A DNA stretch of 64,000 bases. Source: Pseudomonas salomonii (lineage in GTDB: Bacteria > Pseudomonadota > Gammaproteobacteria > Pseudomonadales > Pseudomonadaceae). The number at the start of each line of letters is the position of its first letter. Positions within the stretch are counted from its first letter, which is position 1. Below, piece by piece: positions 36,672 to 46,467 of this stretch. The DNA lies in the NCBI RefSeq assembly GCF_900107155.1, contig NZ_FNOX01000002.1, forward strand, positions 124,001 to 188,000. Reading direction: 5' to 3'. Below the pieces are notes generated by a model. It did not search any database. It had not been told where the DNA came from and saw only the letters and a program-made list of their open reading frames with translations. The position numbers were made by a program, and so were the translations under genes.

Positions 36672-38651
36672 ATGTCCTTGCCCAAGCACCACCTGGAATT
36701 GCTCAGCCCGGCCCGTGATGTCGCCATTGCGCGCGAGGCTATCTTGCATGGCGCCGACGCCATCTACATCGGCGGCCCAAGCTTCGGCGCACGCCATAAT
36801 GCGTGCAACGAGGTGAGCGATATCGCTCAACTGGTCGAATTCGCCCGCCGTTACCACGCCCGTGTGTTCACCACCATCAACACCATCCTGCATGACAACG
36901 AGCTGGAGCCTGCGCGCAAGCTGATCCATCAGTTGTACGACGCCGGTGTCGATGCCTTGATCGTGCAAGACCTGGGCGTGATGGAGCTGGATATTCCGCC
37001 CATCGAGCTGCACGCCAGCACCCAGACCGATATTCGCACCCTGGCCCGCGCCAAATTTCTCGACCAGGCCGGTTTTTCGCAGTTGGTATTGGCCCGTGAG
37101 CTGAACCTGCAAGAGATCCGCGCCATCGCCGACGAGACCGACGCGGCCGTCGAGTTCTTCATCCACGGTGCGCTGTGTGTGGCGTTCTCCGGGCAGTGCA
37201 ACATCTCCCACGCGCAAAATGGCCGCAGCGCCAACCGTGGCGACTGCTCCCAGGCCTGCCGCCTGCCCTACACATTGAAAGATGACCAGGGCCGCGTCGT
37301 GGCCTTTGAAAAGCACCTGCTGTCGATGAAAGACAACAACCAGAGCGCCAACATCCGCGCCCTGGTCGAAGCCGGCGTGCGTTCGTTCAAGATCGAAGGG
37401 CGCTACAAGGACATGGGCTATGTGAAAAACATCACCGCCTATTACCGCCAGCGCCTTGACGACGTGCTTGAAGATCGCCCGGACCTGGCCCGCGCCTCCA
37501 GCGGCCGTACTGCGCATTTCTTCCTGCCCGACCCGGAGAAAACCTTCCACCGGGGCAGCACCGACTATTTCGTCACCGACCGCAAGGTCGACATCGGCGC
37601 TTTCGATACCCCGACCTTTACCGGCCTGCCGGTGGGAGTAGTGGAAAAAGCCGGCAAGCGTGACCTGCAGGTGGTCACCCATGAGCCGCTGTCCAATGGC
37701 GATGGCCTCAATGTGCTGGTCAAGCGCGAGGTTGTGGGTTTCCGTGCCAACATCGCCGAAGCCAAGGGCGAGTTTGAGGAAGATGGCCAGAAGCGCTATC
37801 GCTACCGCGTTGAGCCAAATGAAATGCCGGCCGGCCTGCATCAGCTGCGCCCGAACCATCCGCTGAACCGCAACCTCGACCATAACTGGCAACAAGCGCT
37901 GCTCAAAACCTCCGCCGAGCGCCGCATCGGCCTGGCCTGGGTGGCACGCCTGCGTGAAGACCAGCTTGAAGTCACCGCCACCAGCGAAGAAGGCATCAAC
38001 GCCAGCGTCACCCTGCCCGGCCCGTTTGGCGTGGCCAACAAGCCGGAACAGGCGCTCGACACCCTGCGCGATCTGCTTGGCCAACTCGGCACCACCGAGT
38101 ACCACGCCACGCACATCGAGCTGGATGCGCCGCAGGCGTTCTTCGTCCCCAACTCGCAACTCAAGGCCTTGCGCCGTGAGGTGATCGAGGCATTGACTGC
38201 CGCACGCGTTGCCGCGCACCCGCGTGGCGGGCGTAAAGCGGAAACCTCGCCGCCGCCGGTGTACCCGGAAGCGCACCTGTCGTTCCTGGCCAACGTCTAC
38301 AACCAGAAGGCCCGCGACTTCTACCACCGTCACGGCGTCAAGCTGATCGACGCCGCCTTCGAAGCCCACGAAGAAACCGGCGAAGTGCCGGTGATGATCA
38401 CCAAACACTGCCTGCGTTTCTCGTTCAACCTGTGCCCTAAACAGGCCAAGGGTGTGACCGGCGTGAAAACCAAGGTGGCGCCGATGCAGTTGATTCACGG
38501 CGACGAAGTGCTGACCCTCAAGTTCGACTGCAAGCCGTGCGAGATGCACGTGGTGGGCAAGATCAAGGGGCATATCCTTGGGTTGCCGCAGCCGGGCAGT
38601 AAGGTGGAGCATTTCAACCCGGAAAACATCATCTTTCAGGGTACACACTAG
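36672..38651 (+). CDS. rlhA: U32 peptidase-family 23S rRNA C2501 hydroxylase RlhA (YdcP)
   Basis: A 659-residue protein collinear with E. coli YdcP/RlhA, which forms 5-hydroxycytidine at position 2501 of 23S rRNA using prephenate. The U32 core (residues about 8-330) shows LELLSPARDVAIAREAILHG, IELHASTQTDIRT and the cysteines of GQCNISHAQNGRSANRGDCS, with a further Cys in CRLPYT. The C-terminal part ends with CLRFSFNLCPKQAKG and KFDCKPCEMHVVGKI, consistent with an iron-sulfur or metal site. The ATG at 36672 aligns with the family start. Its last 23 bases overlap the convergent EamA gene. Confidence 0.93.
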   Translation: MSLPKHHLELLSPARDVAIAREAILHGADAIYIGGPSFGARHNACNEVSDIAQLVEFARRYHARVFTTINTILHDNELEPARKLIHQLYDAGVDALIVQDLGVMELDIPPIELHASTQTDIRTLARAKFLDQAGFSQLVLARELNLQEIRAIADETDAAVEFFIHGALCVAFSGQCNISHAQNGRSANRGDCSQACRLPYTLKDDQGRVVAFEKHLLSMKDNNQSANIRALVEAGVRSFKIEGRYKDMGYVKNITAYYRQRLDDVLEDRPDLARASSGRTAHFFLPDPEKTFHRGSTDYFVTDRKVDIGAFDTPTFTGLPVGVVEKAGKRDLQVVTHEPLSNGDGLNVLVKREVVGFRANIAEAKGEFEEDGQKRYRYRVEPNEMPAGLHQLRPNHPLNRNLDHNWQQALLKTSAERRIGLAWVARLREDQLEVTATSEEGINASVTLPGPFGVANKPEQALDTLRDLLGQLGTTEYHATHIELDAPQAFFVPNSQLKALRREVIEALTAARVAAHPRGGRKAETSPPPVYPEAHLSFLANVYNQKARDFYHRHGVKLIDAAFEAHEETGEVPVMITKHCLRFSFNLCPKQAKGVTGVKTKVAPMQLIHGDEVLTLKFDCKPCEMHVVGKIKGHILGLPQPGSKVEHFNPENIIFQGTH

Positions 38652-39534
38652 CCCTTGAGGCGCGGGGCCACCACCAGCCCCGCTGCAACCCCGCGGCCGC
38701 CAGCAGGATTGCGGCCACACCCAGCCATTGCAGCCAGCCCAGGCGATGGCCGAACGCGATCCAGTCGACAAAAATCGCCGCAATCGGATAGATAAACGAC
38801 AGTGCCCCGGTAATGGCGGTGGGCAGTTTCTGGATCGCGCCGTACAACAACACGTACATCAAACCGGTGTGCACCACGCCAAGCGTCACCAGTGCAGCCC
38901 ACGCATTGGTGGACACCGGCAGGCTGTTCCAAGGCACCAGCGGCGCGAGTAACAGTGCGCCGGTTGTCACCTGGATCAACGCCATCAGATGCGGCGGCAC
39001 TTCCTTCAGACGTTTGATGATCAGTGCGGCAATCGCGTACAAAAACGCTGCGCCCAGCGCCAGTGCTATTCCTGTCAGGTAATCAGCGCCACCGCTTTGC
39101 TGCTCTCCATGGGCAGTGACAATCGCCAACATGCCGAGAAACGCCACGCTTAACCAAGCGAGTTTCTGCACGGTGAGCTTCTCCCCCAGAATTACAGCCG
39201 CCAACATCACCAACATAAACGGCTGCACGTTGTACACCGCCGTGCTGATGGCGATTGACGCGTGGGAATAGGACTCGAACAACAGCAACCAATTGCCGAC
39301 GATGGCCACACCGCTGAGCATCGCCAAGCCGAATTTGGCCCAGGTGAGCAATTCCAGGCGCAGGTAACCCAGCAGTGCGCAGACCAGCAACAAGGCCAGT
39401 GCGCCGATGACGCAACGCCAGAACACCACTTCGATCACCGATACGCCCGACACCAGCACAAACCAGCCGATAGTGCCCGAAATCAGCATGGCGGCGACCA
39501 TTTCCCACGACCCGCGACGGATAGATGTGTCCAC
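38629..39534 (-). CDS. EamA/DMT family transporter
   Basis: A 301-residue inner-membrane protein with ten predicted helices in two EamA repeats. The second repeat starts near LTGIALALGAAFLYAIAALI. Start is GTG with GAGGAG eight bases upstream. DMT proteins of this class export amino acids or metabolites; substrate unknown. It is divergent from the Lrp-type regulator at 39644, a common pairing for Lrp-controlled amino acid exporters. Confidence 0.9.
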   Translation of the reverse strand: MDTSIRRGSWEMVAAMLISGTIGWFVLVSGVSVIEVVFWRCVIGALALLLVCALLGYLRLELLTWAKFGLAMLSGVAIVGNWLLLFESYSHASIAISTAVYNVQPFMLVMLAAVILGEKLTVQKLAWLSVAFLGMLAIVTAHGEQQSGGADYLTGIALALGAAFLYAIAALIIKRLKEVPPHLMALIQVTTGALLLAPLVPWNSLPVSTNAWAALVTLGVVHTGLMYVLLYGAIQKLPTAITGALSFIYPIAAIFVDWIAFGHRLGWLQWLGVAAILLAAAGLQRGWWWPRASRASVYPER

Positions 39535-39643
39535 GATGAAAGCTCCTCAAGTGAGCCACAATTATGGCAATCTGCTGCTTAAGGGCTCCAGCGACATAAA
39601 AAGGCAAAAAACTCTATTCACCTTTTGTTATTAGGCAGACAGC

Positions 39644-40084
39644 ATGATTGACACCATCGACCAGCAACTGATCAGCGCCTTGATGGACGACTCGCGCCTG
39701 TCGCTCAAGGCCTTGGCGGGCATTACCGGGTTATCATCGCCAAGCGTCGGCGAACGCTTGCGGCGCCTTGAAGAGCGCGGCGTGTTGACCCACTACACGG
39801 TGGATATCGACCCCAGGCATTTTGGCTACCTGCTGCAAGCCATCGTGCGCATCCGCCCCTTGCCGGGCAAATTGCAGGAGGTGGAGCGCCAGATCCAGGC
39901 GATCCCCGAGTTCACCGAGTGCGACAAAGTCACCGGCGATGACTGCTTTATCGCACGCCTGCATGTGCGCACCATGGACCAGCTCGACAGCCTGCTCGAC
40001 CGTCTCAACGCTTATGCCGAAACCAATACGGCCATCGTCAAGAAAACCCCGGTAAAACGCCGTTTGCCGCCCTTGGGTGATTAG
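39644..40084 (+). CDS. Lrp/AsnC family transcriptional regulator
   Basis: A 146-residue regulator: N-terminal helix-turn-helix (SLKALAGITGLSSPSVGERLRRLEERGV, read in two pieces as LKALAGITGL and SSPSVGERLRRLEE) and a C-terminal RAM ligand-binding domain starting near FGYLLQAIVRIRPLPG. It probably senses an amino acid and controls the divergent EamA transporter 109 bases away. Confidence 0.92.
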   Translation: MIDTIDQQLISALMDDSRLSLKALAGITGLSSPSVGERLRRLEERGVLTHYTVDIDPRHFGYLLQAIVRIRPLPGKLQEVERQIQAIPEFTECDKVTGDDCFIARLHVRTMDQLDSLLDRLNAYAETNTAIVKKTPVKRRLPPLGD

Positions 40085-40185
40085 TGATTTCGCGTCACTA
40101 ACGCAGTGACGCAATCGCTATTCTGTCATCACTGGCCGATCTTTATGCTGGGCTCCACTGATTGGAACCCACAGGTATAAAGCTC

Positions 40186-41043
40186 ATGTACGTGATAACA
40201 GGCATTACAGGCAAAGTCGGCGGCGCCCTGGCGCGCAACCTCATCAAGGCAGGCCAACCGGTGCGCGCGGTGATGCGCGATGCCGGCAAGGCGGCCTACT
40301 GGGCCGATCAAGGTTGCGACGTGGTGTTTGCGCAAATGGATGACGCACCGGCATTAACCGAGGCGTTCAAGGGCGCAACCGGCGTGTTTATCCTGCCGCC
40401 TCCCGGATTTGATCCGCAGCCGGGTTTCCCCGAAGCCCGTGCGGTGATTGCCGCCGTCAGCCAGGCGCTGCAGGCGGCCACGCCGAAAAAGGTGCTGTGC
40501 CTGTCGACCATCGGCGCCCAGGCCACCGAGGTCAACCTGCTGACCCAACGCACCCTGATGGAACAAGCGCTGAGCTCGCTGGACATGCCGGTGACCTTTC
40601 TGCGGCCCGCCTGGTTTATGGAAAACGCGCTGTACGACCTGATTGCCGCGCGGGAAACCGGCGTGATCCACAGCTTCCTGCAACCTTTGGACAAAGCCGT
40701 GCCGATGATCGCCACCGCAGATATCGGCACCCTCGCCGCGCAGCTGCTGCAACAGGCGTGGGCCGGCCATCGGGTGGTTGAACTGGAGGGCCAGTGGGTC
40801 AGCCCCAACGACATCGCCCAGGGCTTGTCGCAGGTACTCGACCGCGACGTGCACGCTGAAGCGGTGGCGCGTGAGACGTGGGAAGCCTTGTTGCGTGCCC
40901 AGGGCGCCCAGAACCCCTTGCCACGTATGCGTATGGTCGATGGGTTCAATGAAGGTTGGATCTGTTTTGAGCAGGAGCAGGTGCTTAAAGGGCAAACATC
41001 GTTGCTGACGGTGCTGCGCGAACTGGCCGAAAACACCCGCTGA
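40186..41043 (+). CDS. NmrA-like NAD(P)-binding protein
   Basis: A 285-residue atypical SDR. Dinucleotide motif VITGITGKVGGALARNLI at the N-terminus, then LCLSTIGAQ and FLRPAWFMENAL, which are typical of NmrA-type sensors and NAD(P)H:quinone reductase-like proteins. The usual SDR Tyr-xxx-Lys pair is not evident, so it may be a redox sensor rather than an enzyme. The ATG at 40186 opens directly with the Rossmann strand. Confidence 0.87.
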   Translation: MYVITGITGKVGGALARNLIKAGQPVRAVMRDAGKAAYWADQGCDVVFAQMDDAPALTEAFKGATGVFILPPPGFDPQPGFPEARAVIAAVSQALQAATPKKVLCLSTIGAQATEVNLLTQRTLMEQALSSLDMPVTFLRPAWFMENALYDLIAARETGVIHSFLQPLDKAVPMIATADIGTLAAQLLQQAWAGHRVVELEGQWVSPNDIAQGLSQVLDRDVHAEAVARETWEALLRAQGAQNPLPRMRMVDGFNEGWICFEQEQVLKGQTSLLTVLRELAENTR

Positions 41044-41080
41044 GTGTTGCAAACAGACTCCCTGTGGCAAACAGGCTTGT

Positions 41081-41215
41081 TGTGGCGAGCAGGCTTGCCC
41101 TGCGCTGGGCTGCGCAGCAGCCCCAAACCAGCCACCGCGTATTTCCAGGTGTATTGCGTCTTCAGGTATAGGGGCCGCTTCGCGCCCCAACGCAGGGCAA
41201 GCCTGCTCGCCACAA
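41081..41215. repeat. REPIN-like repeat, copy 1 (left of RAYT)
   Basis: Begins TGTGGCGAGCAGGCTTGCCC, ends with its complement; total 135 bases with a structured loop. It is almost identical (three differences seen) to 41853-41987 on the other side of the transposase gene. Confidence 0.85.
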
Positions 41216-41349
41216 CAAGCCTGCTCACCACCGGAGGACGATTCAACACAGGGAGATGGGCGTAGACATATCGGGACACGCAAATGTGCCGGGCTGGGGC
41301 GATTGCGCTGCTAGCGTCAAAGTCTCTTATTCATGCAAGGAACAACGGA

Positions 41350-41808
41350 GTGTGTCCTCAACCCAATTCCCATCTGTTACGTCGTGGCCGCTATTCAGAA
41401 AATGGTCGAGCGTATTTGGTCACTGCCGTGGTGCATCAGCGTCTGCCCTTGTTTCGGGATTTTCAGCTGGGCCGTTTGTTGGTCGCAGAATTTAAACGAA
41501 CTCATGAAGCGGGCCTGGTCAACTCACTGGCGTGGGTGGTGATGCCGGATCATTTTCATTGGTTGTTCGACCTGAACAACTCAACACTGCGCGATGTGAT
41601 GCGCCAGACCAAGTCACGCAGCACGCTCAGTATCAATCGAGCCCGAAGCAGCCGAGAACGGTTCTGGCAGCGTGGTTACCATGACCGCGCCGTTCGAGCC
41701 GATGAAGATGTTCTGAAAATGGCCCGCTATATCATCGCCAACCCTCTGCGAGCCGGGCTGGTCGAGCACATTGGTGATTACCCGCTATGGGATGCGGCCT
41801 GGTTATAA
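41350..41808 (+). CDS. REP-associated tyrosine transposase (RAYT)
   Basis: A 152-residue Y1/HUH single-strand transposase related to IS200/IS605 TnpA. The HUH motif is HFH (residues 68-70) in VVMPDHFHWLF; the nucleophile is Tyr127 in MARYIIANPLRAGLV. RAYTs are thought to mobilise REP/REPIN sequences, and it is flanked here by two nearly identical 135-bp repeats. A GTG start at 41350 is chosen because AAGGA lies eight bases before it and because RAYTs begin close to LLRRGRYSENGRAY. A longer frame from 41284 is possible. Confidence 0.93.
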   Translation: MCPQPNSHLLRRGRYSENGRAYLVTAVVHQRLPLFRDFQLGRLLVAEFKRTHEAGLVNSLAWVVMPDHFHWLFDLNNSTLRDVMRQTKSRSTLSINRARSSRERFWQRGYHDRAVRADEDVLKMARYIIANPLRAGLVEHIGDYPLWDAAWL

Positions 41809-41852
41809 AAAGCTTACTGGATGCACCGACCTGTTCCAGCAAACAGGCTCCC

Positions 41853-41987
41853 TGTGGCGAGCAGGCTTGCCCTGCGCTGGGCTGCGCAGCAGCCCCAAGC
41901 CAGCCACCGCGTATTTCCAGGTGTATTGCGTCTTCAGGTATAGGGGCCGCTTCGTGCCCCAACGCAGGGCAAGCCTGCTTGCCACAA
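41853..41987. repeat. REPIN-like repeat, copy 2 (right of RAYT)
   Basis: Near-identical copy of 41081-41215 in the same orientation, beginning 44 bases after the transposase stop and followed by further REP half-sites up to about 42020. Confidence 0.85.
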
Positions 41988-42041
41988 CAAGCCTGCTCAC
42001 TACAACAAGCCTGCTGGCAACAAAGAGCTGTGTTCGCAGTG

Positions 42042-43496
42042 TTAGTCGTGCAGCGCTTTTGCAGCAGTCAGCAAGCCTTGGAATTTGCAATACCGGGCCT
42101 TCAGCGTCGTTTGTTGCCGGGCATCCGGCCTGTAGCGCATCTTCACCTTCATCCCCGCCGCCAACAGGTCGATGCCGAGCGCCATAAACCCCAACTTCGC
42201 CGCCCCCACGCACGCGCTCAGTTCACTGCCGTGCAGCGTGAAGATCTCCCGCTGCAGAATGTTGGCCAGCAACTGCGCCCAATACTCACTGCGGGCCCCG
42301 CCGCCGACCAAGGCGCAGGCGGTCACGTCGGCACCGGTCGATTGCACCGCACGCAGCGCATCGAGCAGGCCGAAACCTACGCCCTCCATCACGGCATAAC
42401 CGAGCATCGCAGGGGTGCAGTCATGCCCCAGGTTCATAAACCCACCGCGCAATAACGGGTCGTTGTGCGGCGTGCGTTCACCGGCCAGGTACGGCAGAAA
42501 CAACGGCGTCGACAGCGGCACCGGCTGCTCGATGGGCAACTGCGCCTGCACCTGATCCAGCAATGCTTGTTCATCCGGCTGGCCGGTCAAGCGCGTCACC
42601 CAGCGCAGACAACTGGCCCCGGCGAGCATGGCGCCCATGGTGTACCAGCGGTTGGGCAAGGCGTGGCAGAAACTGTGCACGGCACTGGCCGGGTTGCCGG
42701 CGGCGTGGTCGGTGATGGCGACGATGGCCGCGCTGGTGCCCAGGGTGATAAAGCCGTCACCGGCATTGACCGCACCGATACCCACCGCCGCCACCGGGTT
42801 ATCGCCGCCGCCACCGGCAATCACCACCTCGGGCAACAGGCCCAACCCGCTGACATTCAGTGCACCACCCGCCGCACCACCTTCCACCAGCCTGGGCATG
42901 TGGGCCAACGTCAGGCCGGTGGCGTGCAGCATCGGCGCAAACCATTCACGCTGCGCGACGTCCAGCCACAGGGTGCCGGCGGCATCCGACATATCGCTGA
43001 TGCGCTCGCCCGTCAGGCATAACCGCAGGTAATCCTTGGGCGACAGCACACACTCAATCGCCCTGAATATTTCGGGTTCGTGCTGCTGCAACCACAGCAG
43101 TTTGGGCGCCGTGAGCCCGGCCATCGGCAGGCTGCCGGTGGTGTCGGCAAAGCCGCTGCCCAGTTGCTCGGCCTGGGCCACTGCGCGCGCGTCATCCCAA
43201 AGAATGGCCGGGTACAGCACACGATTATCTTTGCCCAGCAACACCGCGCCATGCATCTGCCCGGACAGGCCGATGCACGCCACACGCGCAAATGCCGCGT
43301 GTTCACGTAACTGCGCCAGCGCCTGCAAACAGGCCTGCCACCAGGCTTCGGGGGCCTGCTCGGACCAGCCGCTGTGGCGCCGTGAAACATTCAGGCGCAC
43401 ACCGGCGTGGGCCAGTACGCTGCCGTCGACGTCCATCAGGACCGCCTTGAGCTCTGAAGTGCCGAGGTCTATGCCGAGGGAAACAGGGTTGCGCAT
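42042..43496 (-). CDS. xylB: Xylulokinase (FGGY family)
   Basis: A 484-residue carbohydrate kinase that phosphorylates D-xylulose (or a related pentulose) at O5. The ATP-binding start is LGIDLGTSELKAVLMD, the substrate region is GLSGQMHGAVLL, and the C-terminal FGGY signature region is GYAVMEGVGFGLLDAL with ALVGGGARSEYW. Last gene of the ABC sugar operon, seven bases after the LacI gene. No isomerase or polyol dehydrogenase is adjacent, which is unusual for a complete xylose or polyol pathway. Confidence 0.93.
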   Translation of the reverse strand: MRNPVSLGIDLGTSELKAVLMDVDGSVLAHAGVRLNVSRRHSGWSEQAPEAWWQACLQALAQLREHAAFARVACIGLSGQMHGAVLLGKDNRVLYPAILWDDARAVAQAEQLGSGFADTTGSLPMAGLTAPKLLWLQQHEPEIFRAIECVLSPKDYLRLCLTGERISDMSDAAGTLWLDVAQREWFAPMLHATGLTLAHMPRLVEGGAAGGALNVSGLGLLPEVVIAGGGGDNPVAAVGIGAVNAGDGFITLGTSAAIVAITDHAAGNPASAVHSFCHALPNRWYTMGAMLAGASCLRWVTRLTGQPDEQALLDQVQAQLPIEQPVPLSTPLFLPYLAGERTPHNDPLLRGGFMNLGHDCTPAMLGYAVMEGVGFGLLDALRAVQSTGADVTACALVGGGARSEYWAQLLANILQREIFTLHGSELSACVGAAKLGFMALGIDLLAAGMKVKMRYRPDARQQTTLKARYCKFQGLLTAAKALHD

Positions 43497-43503
43497 ACGT
43501 CAG

Positions 43504-44505
43504 TTATTCCACTTCAATACAGCCACAGGAGTCACGCCGTTGCAGGCTCGGCGCCAGGCGCACGCTTTGGGTGGGTGCGCCGGGCGTGGCCATGCGTTGC
43601 AGCAGCATATGCACCGCGCGGGCGCCCAGTTCCTTGACCGGCTGGGCGATCAGGGTGAGGCGTGGCACGAAGAAATCCGCCCAGTCAAAATCGTCAAACC
43701 CCACCAGGGCCAGCTGGCCTGGCACCTCAATGCGCGCATCACGCAGGGCGTGCATGGCACCCAGCGTCATCAGGTTATTGCCGGCCATGATTGCCGTGGG
43801 TGGCACCGGCAACGCCAACAACTGCACGGTGGCTTGCCGCGCAGGCTCGCTGTTGGAACCGCCGTTGACCAATAACTGTGGGTCGAACAGCAACCCCGCG
43901 GCCTGCAACGCCGCACGGTAACCGGCCACGCGTTCATCGGTAGTGCTCAGCCCTTCGCGTCCGGCAATAAAGCCGATGCGTCGGTGCCCATGCTCAATCA
44001 AGTGTGCGACCAGCGCCTGGGTGGACTGGGTGTTCTCCACCCCGACCTGATCAAACTGCGCGCTCATCATGCGGTCCACCAGCACCGTCGGCATCTCGTT
44101 GGCCTGCAGATATTCCAACGCGCTGGAGCCGGTCGACGGCGCCAATAAAATCCCGTCGACCCGCCGGTGATGCAGCGCCGTGACCACCCGCAACTCCTGC
44201 TCCGGGTCGTCGTGCGGGTCGGCAAACAGCATCATGTAGCCGTGGCGGACGCACTCGGTTTCAATCGCTTGCACGGTTTCGCTGAAGTAATGGTTGGATA
44301 ACGCCGAGATCGCCACGCCAATGGTATTGGTGCTCGAACGCGCCAGCGAGCGCGCCAGGGTGTTGGGGATATAACCCAATGCCTGAATCGCGCGCTGCAC
44401 CGCCTGCACCGTGGCCGGGCTGACCTTGCGGGTGCCGTTCAACACGTGGGACACGGTCGAGGTCGACACCCCGGCCCGGCTTGCCACGTCATCCATGGTG
44501 ACCAC
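43504..44505 (-). CDS. LacI family repressor
   Basis: A 333-residue regulator. The N-terminal LacI helix-turn-helix reads MDDVASRAGVSTSTVSHVLN, with a hinge near ARSLARSSTNTIGVAIS. A periplasmic-binding-protein-like sensor domain runs to the C-terminus. It lies inside the sugar transport operon, so autoregulation is expected. Its probable operators are the palindromes at 48062-48109 upstream of the first gene. The start may be GTG at 44505 or ATG three codons later. Confidence 0.92.
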   Translation of the reverse strand: MVTMDDVASRAGVSTSTVSHVLNGTRKVSPATVQAVQRAIQALGYIPNTLARSLARSSTNTIGVAISALSNHYFSETVQAIETECVRHGYMMLFADPHDDPEQELRVVTALHHRRVDGILLAPSTGSSALEYLQANEMPTVLVDRMMSAQFDQVGVENTQSTQALVAHLIEHGHRRIGFIAGREGLSTTDERVAGYRAALQAAGLLFDPQLLVNGGSNSEPARQATVQLLALPVPPTAIMAGNNLMTLGAMHALRDARIEVPGQLALVGFDDFDWADFFVPRLTLIAQPVKELGARAVHMLLQRMATPGAPTQSVRLAPSLQRRDSCGCIEVE

Positions 44506-44523
44506 GACGCTTTCCCCTTTAAC

Positions 44524-45456
44524 TCAATGTTTACTCGACCAGCCGCTGTACGTCGCAACGTTGTCGCGGGTGATCAGTTTTGGCGTGAGCAGGGTAACCG
44601 CTTCGGCCGGGGCTTTGTCATTGAGAATGTCATTGCCGACGTTGACGGCAGTCTGGGCCATTGCCCAAGGGTCCTGGCTGGCAGAGGCCTGGATCTGGGT
44701 GTCGGTCTTCAGCGCGTTTTCGATATCCGGCGCACCGTCCACCGAGGTGATGATAATGCCGCTGCGCTTGAGCTGTTTGGCCGCCAGGTCGCTGCCGATG
44801 GCTTGCGGGTCATTGATCGCGAACAGGCCATCGATTTTCGGGAAGCGCGTGAGGTAACCCTGCATCACATTCAAGCCCCCTTCCCGTGAGCCTTTGCCGT
44901 CCTGGTCATCGGACAGCACCTTGATATCCGGCGCACCGGCCAATGCCGCCTTGCAGCCTTTGACGCGGTCGGTCACGGCGGTCACTTGCGGGCCGTTCTG
45001 GATAATCACATTGCCCTTGCCCGCCAGCTTGTCCACCAGGAACTGGCAGGCCAGCTTGCCGGCTTCGACGTTGTCGGTTTGCACCGTGGCATTCACGCCT
45101 TTGGCGTCCACATCCACCGCCACCACAACAATGCCGGCATCCCTGGCTTTCTTGATCGCCGAGGCCATGGCCGATGGGTCGACGGCATTGAGCAGGATCA
45201 GGTCAACCTTGGATGAGATGAAGTTGTCGATCTGGGAAAACTGCTTGCTCAAGTCATAGTCGGCCGACACCGATGTAACTTTCACAGCGGGGTTCAGCTC
45301 TTTGGCCCGTGCGGCGGCGCCGTCGGCCAGGGTCACGAAATACGGGTTGCCCAGCGAGCCCATGCTGATGCCCAGGGCTTTGAGTTCGCGGGCTTCGACG
45401 CCATGGGACATCAGGGCAGCCAAGGCCATAACGGGAAAGATACGTTTGAAGTTCAT
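44524..45456 (-). CDS. Ribose-type sugar ABC transporter, substrate-binding protein
   Basis: A periplasmic binding protein of the RbsB family (310 residues). Signal peptide ends near HGVEA (about residue 22). The two-lobed domain begins LKALGISMGSLGNPYF and contains VDLILLNAVDPSA and VDVDAKGVNATVQTDNVEAG. It delivers a pentose or polyol to the permease. Third in the operon. An A-rich Hfq/Crc-like motif lies just upstream of its start. Confidence 0.92.
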   Translation of the reverse strand: MNFKRIFPVMALAALMSHGVEARELKALGISMGSLGNPYFVTLADGAAARAKELNPAVKVTSVSADYDLSKQFSQIDNFISSKVDLILLNAVDPSAMASAIKKARDAGIVVVAVDVDAKGVNATVQTDNVEAGKLACQFLVDKLAGKGNVIIQNGPQVTAVTDRVKGCKAALAGAPDIKVLSDDQDGKGSREGGLNVMQGYLTRFPKIDGLFAINDPQAIGSDLAAKQLKRSGIIITSVDGAPDIENALKTDTQIQASASQDPWAMAQTAVNVGNDILNDKAPAEAVTLLTPKLITRDNVATYSGWSSKH

Positions 45457-45473
45457 ACCGGTCTCTCTTGTGA

Positions 45474-45481
45474 TTGTTGTT
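45474..45481 (-). promoter_or_regulatory. Candidate Hfq/Crc motif before the sugar-binding protein gene
   Basis: On the - strand AACAACAA fits AANAANAA and lies 18-25 bases upstream of the ATG, next to the ribosome-binding site (AGAGAG). This would subject the binding protein to carbon catabolite repression. Confidence 0.5.
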
Positions 45482-45489
45482 GAGGTGAA

Positions 45490-46467
45490 TCAGGTACGTG
45501 CGCCGGACTGGCGATAGCGATCCAGCGCCACTGCGCCGATGATCACGATGCCCTTGATGATGTACTGCCAGATATCCGATACCCCCAGCAGCACCAGGCC
45601 GTTGGTGAGCACCGCGATAATCAGTGCGCCGATCAGCGTGCCGCCGATGGTGCCCACGCCGCCGGTAAAACTGGTGCCACCCAGGATCACCGCCGCAATC
45701 GCATCCAGCTCATAGGATTGCCCCAGTTGCAGGCCGTTGGCGGCGAACAGGCGCGAGGCGCTCATCACCGCGCCAAGCCCGGCCAGTGCGCCGGACATGG
45801 CATACACAAACAGCAGCACTTTCCACACCTTGATGCCCGACAGCCGCGCCGCTTCCGGGTTGCCGCCCACCGAATAGATCTGCACGCCCATCACGGTGCG
45901 GCGCAATATGAACCACGACAGCAGCACCACGGCCACGGCGATGATCACCAGCCACGGCACGCCGAGCACGGAGTCATTGCCGATAAACGCAAACGGCAGG
46001 TCGGGGTTGAACACGGTTTTGTCATCGGCCAGCAAACGCGCCAAACCACGCATGGCAGTCAGCGCCCCCAGGGTGACGATAAACGGCGGCAGCCGCATGA
46101 AGGCGATCAGCCCGCCGTTGACCAGGCCCAGCAACAGACCGAAACCAATGCCCGCCGCAATCCCGAACATGCCGAACTGCGGCGACATCGATGCCTGCAA
46201 GGCCACCACCGCAGACGCCGCCAGAATCGCGCCCACCGACAGGTCAATACCCGCCGTCAGGATCACAAAGGTCATGCCCGCCGCCAGCACCACATTCACC
46301 GAGGCTTGCTGGGTGATGATCGACAGGTTCTGCACCGTCAGGAAGTTTTCGCTGGCCAGGGCAAAGCCCACCAGCAGCAAGACCAGCACCGGCAGCATGC
46401 CGACGGTACGCATCAGCTCACGCACGCGCTCGGCCTTGCCGGTTGTTGCAATCATTGAATCAGCCAT
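45490..46467 (-). CDS. Ribose-type sugar ABC transporter, permease
   Basis: An inner-membrane permease of the RbsC family (325 residues) with about ten helices. Family features are [17 protein letters not shown] and the EAA-like loop [11 protein letters not shown]. The C-terminus reads [22 protein letters not shown]. The start at 46467 is preferred over a frame seven codons longer; AGGTGG lies 8 bases upstream. It overlaps the ATPase gene by eight bases. Confidence 0.92.
   Translation of the reverse strand: MADSMIATTGKAERVRELMRTVGMLPVLVLLLVGFALASENFLTVQNLSIITQQASVNVVLAAGMTFVILTAGIDLSVGAILAASAVVALQASMSPQFGMFGIAAGIGFGLLLGLVNGGLIAFMRLPPFIVTLGALTAMRGLARLLADDKTVFNPDLPFAFIGNDSVLGVPWLVIIAVAVVLLSWFILRRTVMGVQIYSVGGNPEAARLSGIKVWKVLLFVYAMSGALAGLGAVMSASRLFAANGLQLGQSYELDAIAAVILGGTSFTGGVGTIGGTLIGALIIAVLTNGLVLLGVSDIWQYIIKGIVIIGAVALDRYRQSGART

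Noticed and set aside
36642-38783. 713-codon - strand frame opposite rlhA
   Set aside because: Antisense shadow; rlhA is collinear with E. coli YdcP, while the opposite frame has no family resemblance.
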